Below, one piece after another: positions 1 through 6,595 of a stretch of DNA of 6,743 nucleotides (the first letter of the stretch is position 1; each line of letters opens with the position of its first letter). The stretch comes from Bacteroidota bacterium. Lineage in GTDB: Bacteria > Bacteroidota > Bacteroidia > Chitinophagales > LD1. The translations under genes were made by a program, and so were the position numbers. Below the pieces are notes generated by a model. That model worked only from the letters and a program-made list of their open reading frames with translations, ran no database searches and was not told the origin of the DNA. The stretch lies in the NCBI GenBank assembly GCA_018267355.1, contig JAFDYP010000370.1, forward strand, positions 1 to 6,743. Reading direction: 5' to 3'.

Positions 1-2420
1 CTGCCATCACTCAGGTCAATCAATCCAGCTCTACAGTGGGTACCTGGCTGTCTCTGAATAACAGCAGTACAGGCGGTCAATGGTTCCAGTTGATATCTAC
101 GGGTAGCGCCAACGGTGAAGGAGCCGGCAAACTCATCCTGACAAAGGGAGCCGCAGTGGGTTCCACTGCAGGTAATTTTGCTACATGGGATTGGGCTACC
201 CTACGCACCGGTATGGCAGGGGTCACGGCACCGACTGCGAATCTGGATATCTATGGTACTGCTGGAGGTACAAACTCCCTACAGTTGCGTAGTGGTAATG
301 TCTCAAATGGAACTACCAGCAATCAGATACTCTTTGGCTATAATGGTACAGATACTTATCGTCATGCTATCAAGAGCCGACATAATGCAAGTAGTGCAAT
401 AGGTAATTCTATCGACTTTTATCTCTGGAAACAAGGTACAGACCTTACTACGGATATCGGTACAGACGCTGCAGTCACTATAGACGGTAACTATCGCGGC
501 ATGGTAGGCGTAGGAACTACAACTCCAAAGAGCGAAGTGCATATATCTGATGGCAGCTCGAGCCTCAAAGCCGTGACCGATGCGGGCGGCTATGGTGCCT
601 CGCTACTCATCACTGATAATGCGATCCCACGCATCTATTTTGAAAATGCTGGCCAGGGTACGGATCAAAAAATGATGGGTATCACCTCTCTTGGCAGCAC
701 ACTGAGTATCGGTGCGATGAATGATGCTGCCAGCGCATGGACCAATCAATATATCCTGACCGCTGACCGTAGTGGCAATGTAGGTGTCGGTACCGGTTCA
801 CCATCGGTCAAATTTGACATAGAGGGTGGTACCACCTCTCCGGCATTCAAGCTGGTAGATGGTACACAAGGTGCTAATAAGGTGCTGACCAGTGATGCCT
901 CCGGCAATGCGAGCTGGGCTAGCCTGTCTGGCCTTAGTACCAATATCTATACTGCCGATGGCACACTCGGAGGCAACAGGACCGTGACCATGGGTAGCAA
1001 CACCTTGACCTTTAATGGGTCTTCTACTTATGCTATTACCGGTTCAGGTTATGTGGGTATACACACTGCATCTCCTGTCAGTCTGCTGTCCAATACTGCC
1101 TTGAATATTATTGGCAGTGATTTTCAGGGGATCAACCCCAATAGCTTCACATGGGTACACAATGCCAGTGGATATACGGCGGCGATGTACAACAGCGCCA
1201 CATCGTCCAGTGCCAACGGTCTGGCTGTGAAAGTAGCTGGTACCGCTAGTAGCAATAGGCTGCTGGACCTCTCTACAGGCACCTCTCAGACTACTGCCGG
1301 TACTACCGTGATGGAGGTACAGGGAGATGGTAAAGTAGGTATAGGTACCGGTAGCCCTTCGTATAGGATGCACGTATACACTCCTACCAATGGCGATGGT
1401 ATCATGCTGGATGGTGCTAGTAGCGTAGGATATGCCTTTGGTACTGCAGGTACAGTGAAAGCACAGATAGGCATGGCAGCGGGGGCAGGAGCCTGGTCCA
1501 CCGATGCTGCGGCAGGAGACCTGGTGATTAGATCTCAGGCCAGCACTCAGAAAATACTCTTCAATACTAATGGAGGTACGGGAGGATCTACCATGGCCAT
1601 CAATGGATCTTATGTGGGTATAGGTACCACTGCTCCTGTGGTACCATTGGATATACAGAGCACGGTGAACTACAATATGGGTAGCTACGGCTATCTCAAT
1701 AATAGCACATGGGGTACATCTAGCTGTAGCGCATGCGCCACTAGTGTACGCGCAGCAGGGCGTATCGTCTGCCCTGAGTTTAATGCTACATCAGATCGCC
1801 GTATCAAGGATATCCAGGATATCAGTAACGGAGCTGCCGATCTTGCTACACTCAATCAGATAGAGGTTACAGATTTCAAGTATAAAGACCAGGTGGCCAG
1901 TGGATCAGAGCGCAAGAAAGGATTCATAGCTCAGCAGGTAGAAACTGCCTATCCGGAGGCAGTACACCAGATGACTAACTTTATACCGAATATATATGCG
2001 CTGGCTCAGACGGTAGCATACAGTGAGGTGCAGCAGACACTGACCATCACTATGGATAAGGCTCATAAACTGGATGTAGGTGATAGGGTCAAACTGATCA
2101 CAGACAAGACCGATAAGCTGGAAGCTATCGTCAGCGAGGTGCTGTCTGACAAATCATTCGTAGTGAAAGGAATGACAGAGTCTGCCAAGAGCGTTTTTGT
2201 ATATGGCAAGGAGGTGGATGATTTCCGTGTAGTAGACTATGACCGTATCTATACGCTCAACGTCTCTGCCACTCAGGAGCTCTGCCGCCGTATCGCCGCG
2301 CTGCAAAATGAAAACGATGCGCTGAAGAATAACGACTCAAAGCAGAATGAAGCCATCAAGAGCATGAAGGCTCAGATCGATGCGATCAGTGAGAGGATGA
2401 ATATCACTACTACCAAATAG
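1..2420 (+). CDS. Fibre-like repeat protein with C-terminal peptidase S74 chaperone domain (5'-truncated)
   Basis: The reading frame is open to the left edge (first full codon at 3), so the start is outside the window and the GTG at 36 is only an internal valine. The visible 805 residues are rich in Gly, Ser, Thr and Asn. The motif VGxGTxxP recurs at 504, 780, 1053 (VGIHTASP), 1335 and 1614, with a decayed copy near 216, usually followed by a short beta-strand such as LDI. From 1791 comes SDRRIK, the Ser...Lys dyad of the peptidase S74 / endosialidase chaperone family, then GFIAQQVETAYPEAV and VVDYDRIYTLNV, both typical of that domain. A heptad-like helix (about 2271-2405) ends the protein. 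In this family the domain trimerises the fibre and then cleaves itself off just before the Ser. No phage structural genes are visible nearby, so a chromosomal surface or secreted fibre is more likely than a phage tail fibre; this is inference. No T9SS-type C-terminal domain is seen. Confidence 0.9.
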   Translation, partial: AITQVNQSSSTVGTWLSLNNSSTGGQWFQLISTGSANGEGAGKLILTKGAAVGSTAGNFATWDWATLRTGMAGVTAPTANLDIYGTAGGTNSLQLRSGNVSNGTTSNQILFGYNGTDTYRHAIKSRHNASSAIGNSIDFYLWKQGTDLTTDIGTDAAVTIDGNYRGMVGVGTTTPKSEVHISDGSSSLKAVTDAGGYGASLLITDNAIPRIYFENAGQGTDQKMMGITSLGSTLSIGAMNDAASAWTNQYILTADRSGNVGVGTGSPSVKFDIEGGTTSPAFKLVDGTQGANKVLTSDASGNASWASLSGLSTNIYTADGTLGGNRTVTMGSNTLTFNGSSTYAITGSGYVGIHTASPVSLLSNTALNIIGSDFQGINPNSFTWVHNASGYTAAMYNSATSSSANGLAVKVAGTASSNRLLDLSTGTSQTTAGTTVMEVQGDGKVGIGTGSPSYRMHVYTPTNGDGIMLDGASSVGYAFGTAGTVKAQIGMAAGAGAWSTDAAAGDLVIRSQASTQKILFNTNGGTGGSTMAINGSYVGIGTTAPVVPLDIQSTVNYNMGSYGYLNNSTWGTSSCSACATSVRAAGRIVCPEFNATSDRRIKDIQDISNGAADLATLNQIEVTDFKYKDQVASGSERKKGFIAQQVETAYPEAVHQMTNFIPNIYALAQTVAYSEVQQTLTITMDKAHKLDVGDRVKLITDKTDKLEAIVSEVLSDKSFVVKGMTESAKSVFVYGKEVDDFRVVDYDRIYTLNVSATQELCRRIAALQNENDALKNNDSKQNEAIKSMKAQIDAISERMNITTTK
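216..1637 (+). repeat. Six VGxGTxxP marker motifs at about 93-residue intervals
   Basis: Protein-level repeat inside the fibre gene. Motif starts are 216 (degenerate, AGVTAP), 504, 780, 1053, 1335 and 1614. Successive distances are 288, 276, 273, 282 and 279 nt, i.e. 96, 92, 91, 94 and 93 codons. The sequence between motifs is diverged, so these are old modules rather than recent duplications. One module also carries the linker DGTQGANKVLTSDASGNASW (858-917) before NIYTADGTLGGNRTV, a pattern familiar in Bacteroidota tail-fibre-domain proteins. Confidence 0.75.
1791..2405 (+). other. Peptidase S74 intramolecular chaperone domain with insert and C-terminal coiled coil
   Basis: Within the fibre gene. 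The predicted nucleophile Ser is encoded at 1791-1793 and its partner Lys at 1806-1808, spaced five residues as in endosialidase-type S74 domains. Autocleavage would fall after the Thr encoded at 1788-1790. The first half of the fold runs to about 2021. A stretch of about 68 residues (2022-2225) with beta-rich pattern (TLTITMDKAHKLDVGDRVKL) separates it from the second half, which restarts at VVDYDRIYTLNV (2229). The terminal helix carries IAALQNENDALK and KSMKAQIDAISERM, consistent with a trimeric coiled coil. Domain assignment is firm; cleavage in vivo is inferred from the conserved dyad. Confidence 0.85.
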
Positions 2421-2445
2421 CCGGTGCATCTAAAAGGATAAGGAG

Positions 2446-2477
2446 CGGCTCTGCAAAAGATGCGGAGCCGTTTTTTT
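2446..2477 (+). terminator. Rho-independent terminator of the fibre gene
   Basis: Inverted repeat CGGCTC (2446-2451) / GAGCCG (2465-2470), extended inward by a T·G wobble, G-C and C-G, is followed at once by seven T (2471-2477). It begins 25 nt after the TAG stop. It also separates the fibre gene from the convergent exporter operon. Read on the - strand the hairpin is followed only by a loosely T-rich stretch, so any action on the exporter operon would be weaker. Confidence 0.88.
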
Positions 2478-2508
2478 ACCTGCCGGTGAATGCCGAAAAG
2501 CTAATGCC

Positions 2509-3630
2509 TCAGCCCCGGAATACCGATGCTGGTTCTACCTTTGTGATACGATTGATAGCCGCGATAGCACCAGTCATGGAGATAAGTATCGTGACCACTG
2601 CAAATGATAGATACATGACAGGGCTATAGCTAAACATCACCCCGGCATTAGCGATCCCCAGGCGGAAACTCTCCATAAGTAGTATTCCTATCAAGTAGCC
2701 GCTGGTGGCAAATATCATCGCCTGCATGAGAATCAGGTTTCTAACGTAGCGGTTGGTAGCGCCTATGGCCTTGAGGGTGGCATAGTCCCTGATGCGGTCA
2801 TTGGCGGCCGAGTAGAGAGTGAGGCCTATGATGACGGCTCCCGCCAGTACGGCAAAAATGATAAGCGTACCCACCGAGGTAGCTATGCCGCTGGAGGCGA
2901 GTACCGTATTGACTGTGGCACGGCTGAAGTCCCTGCGTGTCCAGGCCTGGACCCCATACATGTGAGTAGAAATGGACCGTGCCAGCGCTGCCGGATCTGT
3001 GCCGGGGGCTGCTTTTATCAATATCGCACTGAGCTTATCCTGCGGAAAACTGCCCAGATAGCGCGCGCGCTCTACAGTAGTGAAAACATACGATGCTCCA
3101 AATCCGCGTGCTCCTCTGGTCTGAAAGGCTACATAGACCCTTTTGCCATTGATCTCAAAGGTGCTGCCAGGACTGATGTTGCCCAGTAGCTTGCGGTCAT
3201 AGTACTCTGTGGTCACTGCATTATCGTTGATCAGCTGCTGCACTGTCTGAGGTGATACGCCCCATGGTCCGCCTGTGAAGCCCGGTGCCTGTGAGCCTAC
3301 GAGCGAGACACCTCCTGATGATCCATCCTGAAATTTGGCTGCGCCTCCCGCTATCACGAGTGGATATGCCTGTGCCACACCTTTGATAGCTGCTACTTCG
3401 CGCAGGTAGCGGCTGTCTATCTGGCCCAGGGCGTTTACATTGGTGCTACGGTTATCTATTACCCATATATCGGTATCTATATGATCCACCAGGTTTGACA
3501 TCATATTGGTCAGAAAAATAAAAATGCCGACCTGCTGACCTATGAGAAATATGGATATAATGACGCCAAAAAGTGCACCCGTGCTTTTAGCTTTGTCGTA
3601 TACTATGAATCTTATCGCTGTCCTGAGCAT
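2509..3630 (-). CDS. FtsX-type ABC exporter permease (DevC-like)
   Basis: This 373-residue inner-membrane permease is the third gene of the exporter operon, starting 7 nt after the adaptor's stop. Topology reads as one N-terminal membrane helix (about 17-40), a large periplasmic domain (about 45-245), then three helices (about 250-273, 300-322, 336-360), the MacB/FtsX (type VII ABC) plan. The cytoplasmic segment NDRIRDYATLKAIGATNRYV (277-296) and the C-terminal KVEPASVFRG are hallmarks of FtsX permeases. There is no fused ATPase; the separate ATPase gene supplies it. The length and the DYATLKAIGA segment resemble cyanobacterial DevC more than MacB, but the substrate cannot be read from the sequence. 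Members of this group move lipids, glycolipids, peptides or drugs by a periplasmic mechanotransmission mechanism. ATG at 3630-3628 has no clear Shine-Dalgarno site, usual in Bacteroidota. Confidence 0.85.
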   Translation of the reverse strand: MLRTAIRFIVYDKAKSTGALFGVIISIFLIGQQVGIFIFLTNMMSNLVDHIDTDIWVIDNRSTNVNALGQIDSRYLREVAAIKGVAQAYPLVIAGGAAKFQDGSSGGVSLVGSQAPGFTGGPWGVSPQTVQQLINDNAVTTEYYDRKLLGNISPGSTFEINGKRVYVAFQTRGARGFGASYVFTTVERARYLGSFPQDKLSAILIKAAPGTDPAALARSISTHMYGVQAWTRRDFSRATVNTVLASSGIATSVGTLIIFAVLAGAVIIGLTLYSAANDRIRDYATLKAIGATNRYVRNLILMQAMIFATSGYLIGILLMESFRLGIANAGVMFSYSPVMYLSFAVVTILISMTGAIAAINRITKVEPASVFRG

Positions 3631-3637
3631 GCTACTG

Positions 3638-4570
3638 TCAAATTGAGATCACCACCTCCACCCGGGAGTTAAATAGCAGTATCGCGTCGCCCCTTACTTG
3701 CAGCCTCACCTCGCGTACGCGGCGGTCTTCCATATTGGAGCTATCATCACTGAAAAGCGATTTCTTTTTGATATAGGGGCTGAGGAAGATCACTTCAGCT
3801 TCTGCCAGTCGCTCGCTCATACCCTGGTTTCGGATATACGCCTTTTGGCCCAATTTTACTTTGTCAAAATATAGCTCATCTACCTCGCATAGTACTGTGA
3901 GAGGAGAGGCCGGCGCGAAATCAAACAAAGGCCTGTCTGGGCTGACAGCAGCGCCCTCTGTGAGATCCATATTGAGCACTACTCCATCTGCTGGAGCGAG
4001 TACTGTTTTTTGCGCGATCTGCGCCTTTACCACATTGATGTCCGCCTGGCTTTGTTCCGTCGTTTTTTGCGCAGAGACCAGCATGGCATTGTAGCGGTCT
4101 ATATCGGCCAGAGACTGGTCTAGGTCAGCCTGCGCATTGTCCAGATTCTGCTTGGTCTCGGCATCGCGGGCATATATATTTTTGATGCGCTGCAGCCTGG
4201 TCCGGAGGTTGTCAGATTTTATGCGGGCAGACTTCAGTTGGGCTGTTACATTATCTATCTCAGCGCTTTGGGTGGCATACCTGGCCTGTGCCTGCTGCAG
4301 TAGTGCATTTTCATAGTCATGAGCGATCTCTATCAGCGCCTGTCCTTTGCGCACAGAGTCGCCAGCTGCTATGTATATCTTTCTGATGATGCCACCTGTC
4401 TGGCAGCCTATAGAGGTGATTCTGGCCAGGGGTTCCACCCTGCCCAGAGCCACGATCTGTATAGGTGCTATAGCTGCTGTGTGGGCCTGCTCTGTATTAT
4501 CCTCCTTGCCTTTGCATCCGGTCAGCGCCACCAGCAGGAGTATAAAAATATAATAGTGATGGATGCTCAT
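3638..4570 (-). CDS. Lipoprotein HlyD/MacA-type membrane fusion protein (DevB-like)
   Basis: Periplasmic adaptor of the exporter, 310 residues. A hydrophobic signal peptide ends in the lipobox LTGC (16-19), so Cys19 should be lipidated. The first half of the lipoyl/barrel-sandwich domain is at about 42-90 (GRVEPLARITSIGCQTGG, GDSVRKGQAL). A long alpha-helical hairpin follows (about 85-188, rich in Ala, Gln and charged residues), then the second lipoyl half (about 188-220, LAPADGVVLNMDLTEGAAVS) and beta-barrel domains to the end. The EDRRVREVRLQVRG segment (281-294) resembles the conserved RVxEV stretch of DevB. Its ATG overlaps the ATPase stop by 4 bp (ATGA), implying translational coupling. 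It should stack on the permease and reach an outer-membrane TolC-like channel, for which no gene is seen here. Confidence 0.87.
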   Translation of the reverse strand: MSIHHYYIFILLLVALTGCKGKEDNTEQAHTAAIAPIQIVALGRVEPLARITSIGCQTGGIIRKIYIAAGDSVRKGQALIEIAHDYENALLQQAQARYATQSAEIDNVTAQLKSARIKSDNLRTRLQRIKNIYARDAETKQNLDNAQADLDQSLADIDRYNAMLVSAQKTTEQSQADINVVKAQIAQKTVLAPADGVVLNMDLTEGAAVSPDRPLFDFAPASPLTVLCEVDELYFDKVKLGQKAYIRNQGMSERLAEAEVIFLSPYIKKKSLFSDDSSNMEDRRVREVRLQVRGDAILLFNSRVEVVISI

Positions 4571-5277
4571 ATTTTTGATTCGAGATTTGTGATGTATTGA
4601 TTGACAGTACGCTCAGAGGCCGTCCCATTGGTCACCTCTATGATGCGATCTGCGAACTGAATGAGACGCTGGTCGTGCGTGACCACTATCACGGCCTTGC
4701 CAGATGCAGCCAGGTCTTTGAGTTTATTCATCACTATAGCGGTAGAGGCCACATCGAGTGAGGCAGTGGGCTCATCGCAGAGTATCATTGGTGGATCGCT
4801 CACCAGCGCCCGGGCTATAGCCACGCGCTGTTGCTCGCCGCCAGATAGCATTTTGGGCAGTGACCTAAGGCGGTGAGACATACCTAGCCTATCCAGTGCA
4901 GTACGTGCAGACGCATTTGCCTCTGCGCTCTTTTTGCCAAGCAGGATCAGCGGCAGCGCTACATTGTCTTCTACACTGAGAGGGGCTATGAGATTAAAGG
5001 ATTGAAAGACAAAACCCACATTATTCAGCCTGAGACGTGCCATGGCGGTATCACTCAGCGCATCCGTATAGGTGCCATTCAGCCATACCTTGCCGTGGGT
5101 AGGATATATCACACAGCCCAGCAGCGAGAGCAGAGTGGTCTTGCCTGATCCCGATGGTCCTATGATCAGCACCAGTTCGCCGCCTGATATGATGAGATCT
5201 GTCGGACTGAGCGCAGTGATGTCAGAGTCACCGCTCCGGTACACTTTAGTGGCACCCTCCAGCCGTGCTATCTCCAT
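4567..5277 (-). CDS. ABC exporter ATP-binding protein (DevA/LolD/MacB-NBD family)
   Basis: First gene of the exporter operon, 236 residues, a complete nucleotide-binding domain. Visible motifs are Walker A GPSGSGKT (40-47), Q-loop Gln92 in FVFQSFNL, signature LSGGEQQR (144-151), Walker B PMILCDE (163-169) with catalytic Glu169, D-loop SLD (173-175) and H-loop His201. The FVFQSFNLIAPLSVEDNVALPL stretch is characteristic of the LolD/MacB/DevA branch that serves FtsX-type permeases. It hydrolyses ATP in the cytoplasm to drive the permease encoded two genes downstream. The ATG at 5277-5275 gives a normal N-terminus for the family, and a candidate -7 box lies about 25 nt upstream. The branch is firm; which named subfamily is less certain. 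Confidence 0.92.
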   Translation of the reverse strand: MEIARLEGATKVYRSGDSDITALSPTDLIISGGELVLIIGPSGSGKTTLLSLLGCVIYPTHGKVWLNGTYTDALSDTAMARLRLNNVGFVFQSFNLIAPLSVEDNVALPLILLGKKSAEANASARTALDRLGMSHRLRSLPKMLSGGEQQRVAIARALVSDPPMILCDEPTASLDVASTAIVMNKLKDLAASGKAVIVVTHDQRLIQFADRIIEVTNGTASERTVNQYITNLESKI

Positions 5278-5302
5278 GACCTTGTGTTTTTTATAATAAT
5301 AG

Positions 5303-5310
5303 CAAAAATA
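5303..5310 (-). promoter_or_regulatory. Candidate Bacteroidota -7 box for the exporter operon
   Basis: Read on the - strand this is TATTTTTG, a match to the Bacteroidota -7 consensus TAnnTTTG. It lies 25 nt upstream of the ATPase start codon, allowing a short A/T-rich leader. I see no good TTTG -33 element at the expected distance, so the promoter may be weak, activator-dependent or read by an alternative sigma factor, or the match may be chance. Confidence 0.35.
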
Positions 5311-5316
5311 TAAGGC

Positions 5317-5339
5317 CCTGAGAAATGAGCAGCCTCAGG
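5317..5339. promoter_or_regulatory. Inverted repeat at the expected -33 region, possible operator
   Basis: CCTGAG (5317-5322) and CTCAGG (5334-5339) form a perfect 6-bp inverted repeat with 11 nt between. It sits just upstream of the candidate -7 box of the exporter operon. A direct repeat TGAGAAAT (5319-5326 and 5348-5355) and a tandem CAGGT (5336-5345) overlap it. The position suits a regulator site, but with arms this short a chance origin is possible. Confidence 0.25.
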
Positions 5340-5456
5340 TCAGGTCATGAGAAATTATCTGGTAAAAATTAATAATAGCTTTAGGCATCTTTCATCAGTC
5401 CCGTATTGTTTTGCGCCATGACGGGAATATCCTTTCTTTTGAAGAAAATAAAATAG

Positions 5457-6083
5457 ATGGCAGCTATCGCTCACCACGTCACGGTATCAAAAACGGCACG
5501 CTATTATACACTTGGCACCCTGACTGAGAGAACCCGGGAAATATGGATCGTCATTCACGGCTGGGCACAGCTCGCAGAGCAGTTCGTAGGAGATTTCGCA
5601 GCGCTGGACAATGGGGAGCGTTTTATCATAGCTCCGGAAGCTTTGAACCGCTTTTATCTCCGCGCAGGCAAACCCGAAGTAGGCGCCACCTGGATGACAC
5701 GTGAAGATCGGGAGGCTGAGATGAAAGACTATGTGAGCTATCTCAATACTATCTACGATACACTGGGCCTGTCAGCGTATCAGGCAAAGATCGTGGTGCT
5801 AGGTTTTTCTCAGGGAGTGGCTACGCTATCGCGGTGGGTATATCAAAACGAGCGGCGGATCGATGCTGTGATCTTCTATGCCGGAGAGATAGCCAATGAA
5901 CTGCAGAATGCGGAAAGCATTGCAGCCTTTACCCAAAAGGAGAAATACTTCATCTGTGGCACAGAGGATCCATTTATCAATGAACTAAATCTACCCAAAG
6001 TTACCTCCTTGCTAAAGGGTTTTACGGTCGTTATGTTTGAAGGAAAGCATGAGCTGAAGGCAGATACTTTGGTCAATATCTGA
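5457..6083 (+). CDS. Alpha/beta-hydrolase, carboxylesterase/phospholipase-like
   Basis: A complete 208-residue single-domain cytoplasmic hydrolase without signal peptide or membrane segment. The nucleophile elbow GFSQG places Ser118. The likely acid is Asp171 in GTEDPF, and the base is His198 in GKHEL, in the order and spacing of the family. HGWAQ (34-38) after a beta-strand is the oxyanion-hole region. The conserved block PEALNRFYL...GATWMTREDR (60-84) is typical of a Bacteroidota group of small esterases. The expected reaction is hydrolysis of an ester or thioester; the substrate is unknown. The start is well fixed: an in-frame TAG (5454-5456) abuts the ATG, and the N-terminal HHVTVSKTARYYTLG is the usual one for this group. 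The gene is divergent from the exporter operon and convergent with the acetyltransferase, with only 21 nt between stops and no visible terminator. Confidence 0.85.
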   Translation: MAAIAHHVTVSKTARYYTLGTLTERTREIWIVIHGWAQLAEQFVGDFAALDNGERFIIAPEALNRFYLRAGKPEVGATWMTREDREAEMKDYVSYLNTIYDTLGLSAYQAKIVVLGFSQGVATLSRWVYQNERRIDAVIFYAGEIANELQNAESIAAFTQKEKYFICGTEDPFINELNLPKVTSLLKGFTVVMFEGKHELKADTLVNI

Positions 6084-6104
6084 ATGACTGTATCTGTAAT
6101 CTAG

Positions 6105-6593
6105 TTATGAGAACTTTAGCATCCGCCGCATGACGGCATTCTGAAATTTCTCGCCCTTTATCTCTTTCTCATTGTATGTACTGATATGATAGCCTCTCCC
6201 CAGAAAGAATGGCCGTGCGGTGATACTCACGTCGGCCCATATCTCATGGAGTTGCCACACTGCTGCCTGCCGCTCCAGTGCAGCCAGTAGCATGCTGGCT
6301 ATACCCTGACCCTGATATGCACGGTGTACATACATCAGGTCCAGGTAGCCCGATGGTGCCAGAGAGGCCATACCTGCTATCTTGCTGTCCGTATGCGCTG
6401 TCACACAGTACTGCTCTGTCAGGCGCATCTCCCATTTCGATATGTTATTATATCCCGATGACCACGCGGCGATCTGCTGCGGGCTGTAATCCTTGGCATT
6501 GACCATCGTGACAGTATCATAAAACAACTGGCGGATCTCATCGAGATCCGCCAATGAAGCTTGTTGTATAGTGATGTCTTGTATTCCTTTCAA
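6105..6593 (-). CDS. GNAT family N-acetyltransferase, YafP-like
   Basis: A 162-residue acetyl-CoA-dependent acetyltransferase. The N-terminal part ITIQQASLADLDEIRQLF (7-24) is the GNAT beta1-alpha1 unit. YLDLMYVHRAYQGQGIASML (83-102) is motif A with the acetyl-CoA pyrophosphate loop QGQGIA. DVSITARPFFLGRGY (121-135) is motif B. Together with VNAKDYSPQQIAAW (31-44) these resemble E. coli YafP, whose substrate is not established. The first codon is TTG (6593-6591). No in-frame ATG exists between the upstream stop at 6628-6626 and the TTG, and the next ATG (residue 30) would delete beta1. The start lies 2 nt after the stop of the preceding partial gene, so the two are probably co-transcribed and coupled. 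Confidence 0.85.
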   Translation of the reverse strand: MKGIQDITIQQASLADLDEIRQLFYDTVTMVNAKDYSPQQIAAWSSGYNNISKWEMRLTEQYCVTAHTDSKIAGMASLAPSGYLDLMYVHRAYQGQGIASMLLAALERQAAVWQLHEIWADVSITARPFFLGRGYHISTYNEKEIKGEKFQNAVMRRMLKFS

Positions 6594-6595
6594 TG

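Noticed and set aside
36..38. GTG as the start of the fibre gene
   Set aside because: The frame continues upstream to the window edge with coding-like sequence (AITQVNQSSST), so it is an internal codon.
1044..1373. 109-codon open frame on the - strand inside the fibre gene
   Set aside because: It lies opposite a repetitive coding region with clear domain structure, has no recognisable protein features and no start context; it is a shadow of the real gene.
783..1640. High density of GGTAC/GGTACC sites
   Set aside because: Explained by many Gly-Thr dipeptides encoded as GGT ACN in the VGxGT motifs and beta-strands; not a separate DNA signal.
1..2420. Fibre gene as evidence for a prophage
   Set aside because: No capsid, baseplate, terminase, integrase or lysis gene is visible, and S74 proteins of this type are common in Bacteroidota chromosomes.
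5325..5372. 15-codon ORF on the + strand in the divergent intergenic region
   Set aside because: Too short, no ribosome-binding or promoter context, low-complexity content; probably chance.
5404..5441. TTTTG and TATCCTTTC as a promoter of the hydrolase
   Set aside because: The spacing is too short and the -7 box does not match TAnnTTTG; no firm promoter can be called.
6084..6140. Possible bidirectional terminator between hydrolase and acetyltransferase
   Set aside because: Only a 4-bp GCCG/CGGC pairing inside the end of the acetyltransferase gene and no T-run, so it cannot be supported.
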